Made by a program: the position numbers and the translations under genes. From the NCBI GenBank assembly GCA_022702705.1, contig CM040429.1, positions 11,189,538 through 11,253,537 of the forward strand: DNA of 64,000 nucleotides. The letters run 5' to 3'. The DNA is from Papilionanthe hookeriana x Papilionanthe teres. Its lineage: Eukaryota; Streptophyta; Magnoliopsida; Asparagales; Orchidaceae. This document shows, piece by piece, positions 57,741 through 64,000 of the stretch. The notes beneath the pieces were generated by a model. The model was not told the DNA's origin. It saw only the letters and a program-made list of their open reading frames with translations, and made no database searches. Positions within the stretch are counted from its first letter, which is position 1. Every line of letters begins with the position of its first letter.

Positions 57741-60528
57741 ACTATGAATAGGAGAAATATTTTTAATTCCTTTACTTATATTAGCATGGAGATATAAATT
57801 GAAATAAAACAAATAATACAGTTAAGCACAGAAGGAGACAACAATTTACGTGGTTCGGTCAAATTGACCTACATCCACGGGAAAGAAATGATGTTTCTTT
57901 ATTACTGAAATAGATAACATGTACATAGCATTTCCAATTTACCCTGTGTTACACACCGATTACAGCAGATATTACAAAATATACTGAAAGCTATATGTAA
58001 CACCATAACAAAAAAGAACAATTTATGCTTGGGACAATTTATGCTTGGGGGTGCATTGCTAAAAGTTGAGCAGGTTGCTTTGTGATCCTAACTGCTTGAA
58101 CAATCTTCCCCCAAAATAGCTAATTGAGGAACTGAACACCAATGCAGCAAATAAAAATTCAACTGTTTCCGGAACAACCCAATTCATATGTATTTGCATA
58201 TCTAGCACTAAAGTATTACATTTTATATTTATACAACACAACACTATTTTAACTTTTAAAAAGAAGAAAGACATTATCATGCATATGTAAGGTGACATAT
58301 AGGCTGAAATTGAAGTATGTTTATGAGGAAAACATTGGGTGAGGAAAACATTGAAGTATGTTTATGCACAATAAACTTTATACAGAACAAAAAAAAAGTC
58401 CAGTAGAAGTTACAGCTCTACTGCTATGGCTTGTGAAGATGGTGAAGAATATACAAGGAGGCAGCTGACAAGAAAATGCAGACGGAATAACTGAGTAGAT
58501 CAATTCATGTAGTAATTGCCACCATTTTGCTTCTTTCAAACATCTTAACGAGAATAATCATGACAATGACATGTCCAACCTTCGTCTTAAGTTCATCAAG
58601 AGATCTTATTTTCATCCACTTGGGTCTCTCCTGGACGACAAAACCCAAGAAAGGTTCAACACAGCTTTTTTTAAGCAGATTATTAGAACTATGAATTGAT
58701 TGCAATCCTAAATGTGGAGAAATTTTATGCCGATAGGCTTTAAAATCTTTTGATTTGGTTTAAGATGAGTGCAATGTTTGAACAATCAACTAACTCTTGT
58801 ATACAAAACAAATATAAATATTTAAAGCCCATCCTACCCATAGTTTTTTGGTGAGGATATCCTCACCCAATGTTTTCCTCATAAATATTAGTTCATAAAC
58901 ATGTTATTTCCGTTTGCATCAAAGTTGACCAAAATTGTGGTGATTCTTTTTTGAGTAATTTGACAATATCAGCCTCAAAATAAGGCTGCAAATGCTTGTA
59001 GAAATAGTGCATTCTAGTTTATTCAAAGAATAGTCTCATTTTGGAGCATTTACATGCATAGCACTCAATTCCTACTTATTCATATCTATGTGCCATAGCT
59101 TCAATACCATTACAAATGTTCAATAATGATGATTTAACACGTCACCGAACATAATAAAAGAAATAGAAACTCTTAGTTTATACTAAACGAAATAGAAACT
59201 CTTAGCTTATCAATTAATACCGTGCCTCGTCTATAATTGATCTGCTTGCTTATGATTAAACAAGCCTGTGCATACATTAGATACTCAAATCCAGATCTTG
59301 TGATTAAAGTAGCAAAAACGTGATAAAAGTATAGCCATGATGTTGCATATAACAAAAGAAACTCTCTCAAACAAACAAACCAAAAACATTCAACTCAAAA
59401 GCCACGGATTGGACCAGAAAAATGCAGTCCAAGAGTCCTCCAATTCAGTAAAGAGGTAAAACCCGAGGCAACAGAAGGCCCTAAAACAAGAGAAGTGAAA
59501 CGAATATGTAAAAATGTCCAACTCTTCCAACAAATGTCTCAAAAGCCACATAACTTCAAAGCCACATTTCATTCTTGAATTTTAACAACCCACTATATAG
59601 AGGTTGAGTGTGGAGGTAGAGGGACCCTCCCATGAAACGTACCATGCTTAAAGAAGTATTAGCAAAGATAAGTGTAGCATTTGTAAAAGCATCCAGCAAT
59701 TCTAACATGCACCTTCTCGGGGAATCCATAAATGTACTTTAGTAGGACAAAGAGATAGGGAGCAAGTGAGGAGGAGAATGTCATTTTCAAAAGCTACCAA
59801 ACTACAAGCCCAACATGCCATTTAAAACCTCTTCAGATGAGATACATCAAGCCTTAGCTATAGTAAAGGGAGGTGTAATATGATATTCAAATCAAGCTAT
59901 AATATATAGGCCGTTCAGCCCAAAAAATGTTGAATTCCAAAAGAACATATTTCGATTTCTCATGAAACGGTCTGAGTTCGTATTCCAAAACTATTCATGA
60001 CTTCGGCTTACTTCTAGATGCTCAAAGTACGGATCAAAGAACTACGGATCGGATCGAAGAACAAAACAGATCCATATAACATGCTACCAACTACGTATCA
60101 ATTTCGTAGCCGACAAAACAGTCCGGATAACATGCTACCAACTACGGATCGAAGAACGCGTCGGAAGATAAGAGATGGAAGGAAGAAGGAGAGGAGCAGG
60201 GGGCCTTGGGAGAGAAGGAGTTCGATCGAAGGTAGCAGTTACCTGGGTTCGAACGTTTCTCACGGCCGAGGAACTGCAGCAGCTAGCAAGAAGTTCTAGG
60301 GCTGGGAAGGGGGAAGACGAGATCAGGCGTGCGAAAGAGCGAGGGCAAGCCAAGAATTTTCCCTGTTAACGCGGAATGAAAGTCGGGACCGCAGGGTTTA
60401 TCCCGCGGCCCGCTTTCTCGCTGCTTCGCGGCCTCACACCACGAAGTCACGGGCGCGTCGAGCGCGCGCGACGAAAATTTGCGTCGCTTCACCGCGCCGC
60501 AGCTCCAAAATGCCAAAACAAACAGGGC
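57741..60528. other. Element B 5' region
   Basis: TTTACGTGGTTCGGTC occurs about 105 bp upstream of the ORF1 start, as in A. At 60150-60520 the DNA is GC-rich; on the minus strand a CCCAG|GTAACT near 60242 would make a good splice donor for a non-coding first exon (inference). A GGATAACATGCTACCAACTACG-like unit occurs twice near 60070-60150. No further ORF is supported. Confidence 0.45.
58320..58885. repeat. Perfect 26-bp inverted repeat inside element B
   Basis: The 26 bases at 58320-58345 are exactly the reverse complement of 58860-58885, 514 bp apart. The right arm overlaps an 18-bp palindrome, GGTGAGGATATCCTCACC (about 58850-58867). The left arm is followed by a partial direct copy, and TGAAGTATGTTTATG occurs on both sides of that. 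Element A shows no such segment, so it may be a nested MITE or a later rearrangement. Confidence 0.75.
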
Positions 60529-60767
60529 TAAAATAATCTGCTGATAAGCTAGGTGCGGTGGCTATTACAAAATTTTATTTTTTTTAGAAAAGTCAGACCA
60601 CATCCAGAAAACTATCACCGCACCTACCTAGATAGGTGCGGCGTGAAAAAACTGTTTTCTGCGTTTTGAAAAGGCATAAGCTGCAAAGACACAGTTTACC
60701 CAAAACTGTCCAGGTGTGTTTTCAAAAACGCCACCGCACAAAATAAGCTACCCCAAACGGACCCTTA

Positions 60768-63120
60768 GTGGGTTGGGTTCAAGCTTAAAAGTGCTTCTGC
60801 ATAAATCCAAGATTGGACTGATCAAAATCAGGGATGAACTGGTGAGTTGGTCTGATTTCTATAGAACTAGTCAGTTCGACAAGTTGTCTAATTTTAAATT
60901 TTTAAATTTTGATCAAATGGACAGAAATAAGATATTTAAATTAAAAATTGAGAAAGATCATGTTTTAAATTTTTTATTTATAATATTGTTCAAAATATTC
61001 AAAGTTATTGTCTTAAATTAAATTGTTATCGGTTGAATCAATAAAAATGTTATTAATTTATTAATAATTTATTATTTAAATTATATTAAAATAATTAAAA
61101 TAATTATTATGCGCCCACTAAAACCTCCGATTCAACTCTGATTGAACCAGAAGAGGCAATATTTACTTTCAAATCAAGATCATAATTAATTTTTTGAACT
61201 ATCAAATGGATGCATTTACGTGTGCTACAATCAAATCATCGTGAATTTGATAAAAATAAAAAATATTAATTCGGATTTTATTATGATCTTTGATATTTCA
61301 GTGAGATTTTGAAAAATGGATGAGTGAGGGTGCTTGATTTATAAATAGCAATGTTTTGAGTGTCCTCTGTGTTCCCGGCATCTAAATTAACAATCATTGA
61401 GATCAAAGCTTTTATAAATATATATAATAAGTTTAAAATGACTTTTCTTTAACATTTATAAACTATTTTAAAAAAATCTTAAATTTTATATTTAAAGTTA
61501 ATGGGATAATTATTATGAGAAATTAAAATATTTATTAAATTAAAAATATGATTATTACTAAACACATAGGCTTCAAGGGGCAAGATATTTAATATATTAC
61601 ATGATATTTTATAGTTATTAAAAAATCTAGAGGTGGCAGTTAGTTTTAATGAGGCAAAATTATTTATGTATAACATAATATTACATAGTTATGAAAAATC
61701 TAGGCGCTTTTATACATATATAATTGCTCAAAAAATTAATTAGGGAGTTGATTATTATAATTATTTAAATACATTATTGACTTATGGTTGGCCACCTTTA
61801 AGCATATGAAATGCTCGATATATATCATATAATTAATGCAATAGTGATTATATCACATGTTAGTGGTGCTGGTCCATCCAACACAGCATCTTATCTTGGA
61901 GCAATAGGTACCAATAAATAAATAAATAAATACTATTTTTTTGTCTTTTATTTTTTTATATTTAGCATAAGGTGTCATACTGTATAACTTTAAATTTATA
62001 TTTTTGTATAAGGAGAGCGAAATTCTTATTTTATTTCTATGGTTTCAGTCATGGTACGCGAAAATTAGGCACTATACATTTATATTGAAATATCATATCT
62101 AGCCAATTATAGAATCAGAGTGGTAAAAAAATCTGATTATTCATGAAGAACGCGTGTCTGATTTATTAAGTAGCTTTTGTTTGAATCGTTCATTAACTAA
62201 ACGAGTTGAAAATGAATAAATTTTTTAAACTCAAAATATAAACGAGCCAAACAGAAACAATCATTTGATTGTGTGGTTCGTGTGTGTTTGGTTCTGTGAG
62301 AAAAAAAAAAAAAAAAGAGTTGATTCTGAGTGGATGCTTAAGTTGTTGTTGCTACTGTCTGCTTTAGTTGGAATACAAGCTTGTGTATTTAGATTGTGGG
62401 GTGTGAGATTCACATTATGATTTGTATTTAATCACTTATAAATTAGCGCTATTCTGAACAATTACTTGTGTCAATCTTCATAGAGTGATGAATTCAAATT
62501 AGTTATTATCTTCTATTCACTTATGTGATAACGTAATTTATCTTGTACACTCAATTATACTCGTGTTTATATCATTCGATTACTTAAGTTACTCGTGCTA
62601 GTGTGTAGGTTGGATATGAAGTTTTTGAAATAAAAAAATCTAAAATACTATCGCACCCCAAATTCAATTCTCCCTTCCTCTTCTCTCTTTGGTGATGTAG
62701 GACAACATGTCAAATTCAAGTATGATAATAACAGAATATGTGGACGTTTTAGAACTTTAGAATTCAATTCTAAATATTATTGGATGGCAACCTCCAACAT
62801 GTATCAAAAGCATCCAATAAATTATGGACATCAATGTTGTTTGTACTATGCATTTAGTCAAATATTTTTGGTGGATTATCAACAAGTAGTCATTCCGGGT
62901 CATTGACGGCATAAAGCAAGTTTGGTCGAACCGTGTTCATTTAAGATCTAGCTAGTTGGCCTAATGATCATCCTGCCATTGACATTTCAAACTTTCATCA
63001 AGAATGCTTATTCCGTGTTCATTTAATATCTACCTAGTCGGCTTAAGAATCATTATGACATTGACATTTCAAACCTTCATTAAGAATCTTTATTTTATTG
63101 TTCTTTTTAAAATTTAGAGT
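60768..63120. other. Intergenic DNA, no gene recognised
   Basis: AT-rich. A short stretch at 62200-62290 with AACGAGCCAAACAGAA resembles the subterminal part of the hAT-like elements and may be a fragment. Nothing else assignable. Confidence 0.4.
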
Positions 63121-63124
63121 CGCC

Positions 63125-64000
63125 AGCTTGTGTATATATTTTTATAAGATACAAAGGATTTGAACGTTTTAAATGTAAAAATCAAAATCTAATGTTAAAC
63201 ATGTAAATAGGTAAAAATTTTGTGGTATGTATGTAAATGCCCCTACAGGTTCAGAGCAAAATCCCAGTAGATTAATGCTATGCGCGGCAAAATTTAAAGA
63301 ATATATAGTTAAATTAAAAGGGGCTGGATTTTGAGAAATTATAATATATTATTAATAAAATCTAGCATCCAAATTATATTTTTGAACTCGGACCGATATA
63401 GTTATATCCGTGATTTATTTATTTTTAAGCATTAAACTTTTTCAGGGTGGAAAGGAATATCTAATCATCGAGCCATCATCTCATCCACACAACTACAATA
63501 GTTTATACGTAAAAAATTCATTAAATATGTGTTAGGAAGTATTGCTTAAAAAAAAAAGATTTTTAGTGTGAATTATATGATATAAATATAATATTAGAAA
63601 TTGCATTCCTTGAATTATCATATGATTTCTAATTTTAAGCCAATGTTCTTTGAGAGTTAATTAAAGGAAATTGAGGTTGAGTTATATAAATATAATTATT
63701 AAATGTAAATACAGTCCTAATACTCTTAGAATACTTAAATATATATATTTTTTAATAAAAATATAAAAAATAGTGATATTTTTCCACAAGTGGAGTTATG
63801 TCAGTTTTTCACCTAAAGCACTAAGGACTACTATATAAAAGTTAGCAAGAATAGGCGAGAACTGTTGTAGAGCAGGTGGGAAACAAATCAGGACAAAGAG
63901 CAGAGGCAAGAAATTACGACAAAATTGGATCATTAAATTTATTTTCTAAATAGTTGTTACAAATATTTGTTATAAAAAAATTAAGATAAATTTACATACA
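63125..64000 (+). repeat. Long direct repeat, right copy (runs off the window)
   Basis: Same order of blocks as 47205-48299, diverged by many small indels. TATA-like CTATATAAAAG lies at 63831-63841. The homology is still going at the window edge, so the true length is unknown. Confidence 0.85.

Larger units (their letters stand above)
54074..60528 (-). mobile_element. PIF/Harbinger element B
   Basis: About 6.5 kb, same orientation as A and sharing the TAA at 54071-54073 with it; its other flank is TAA at 60529-60531. Left end GGGGTTGTTTGGTTCGGC; right end, reversed, GCCCTGTTTGTTTTGGC. It carries the same three coding regions in the same order. It is longer than A mainly upstream of ORF1 (57840-60300), where extra sequence including a large inverted repeat lies. 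Confidence 0.88.
48552..60764. mobile_element. Tourist MITE split by two Harbinger elements
   Basis: The pieces 48552-48604 and 60532-60764 join into one Tourist MITE collinear with the reverse complement of the copy at 31337-31540. Its outer ends are GGGTTTTTTTGGGGCAG and, reversed, GGGTCCGTTTGGGG. Both are flanked by TTA (48549-48551 and 60765-60767). The join falls at a TAA (48602-48604 / 60529-60531) which the unsplit copy also has in its GATTAAAAATAAT stretch. So the Harbinger pair inserted into an existing MITE. Confidence 0.85.

Noticed and set aside
62690..62900. Protein-like stretch around ATGTCAAATTCAAG
   Set aside because: Short, with early in-frame stops, and no family resemblance that would make sense in a plant.

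Overview
The window is nuclear DNA of a flowering plant. This rests on two plant-type protein-coding genes, one with introns, set in AT-rich intergenic DNA packed with plant transposon families: Ty1/copia, Ty3/gypsy, L1 and RTE LINEs, CACTA, hAT, PIF/Harbinger, Tourist and other MITEs, and a tRNA-derived SINE. No species can be named from the sequence alone.

Host genes. Only two look intact: an intronless DUF868 gene (5341-6519, minus) and a three-exon C2-type phospholipase D of the alpha group (43876-46860, minus; 817 aa deduced, both HxKxxxxD motifs present). Everything else with coding character is a transposon relic or a captured gene fragment.

Layout. 0.5-2 kb: decayed L1 LINE (minus). 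2.3-3.2 kb: gypsy gag relic (minus). 4.4 kb: SINE copy. 5.1-6.5 kb: DUF868 gene with a MITE next to its stop codon. 7.1-12.7 kb: deleted gypsy element with LTR remnants, a gag/protease relic with an internal tandem duplication, and an antisense extra ORF. 12.7-18.2 kb: AT-rich, unassigned. 18.9-25.0 kb: decayed copia element carrying CACTA sequence, which itself carries a hAT-like element. 25.0-28.5 kb: a MITE split by a complete but decayed RTE LINE with a 17-bp target duplication. 31-35 kb: Tourist MITE and gypsy pol remains. 38.2-40.5 kb: a MITE, then a hAT-like element split by a Tourist-like element carrying part of a WRKY gene. 41.7-43 kb: copia gag and LTR relic. 43.9-46.9 kb: phospholipase D gene. 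47.2-48.3 kb: a sequence repeated directly at 63.1-64.0 kb. 48.5-60.8 kb: a Tourist MITE split by two head-to-tail PIF/Harbinger elements.

Most notable system. The two Harbinger elements (about 5.5 and 6.5 kb) share one TAA between them and sit at a TAA inside the Tourist MITE. Each encodes, in order on the minus strand, a Myb/SANT-like protein, a DDE transposase, and a third small ORF with a GRF-type zinc finger followed, in a shifted frame, by a hydrophobic tail. The third ORF is not part of the usual two-gene PIF/Harbinger description. Both copies are broken, but at different places. All calls come from reading the sequence; no database search was run.
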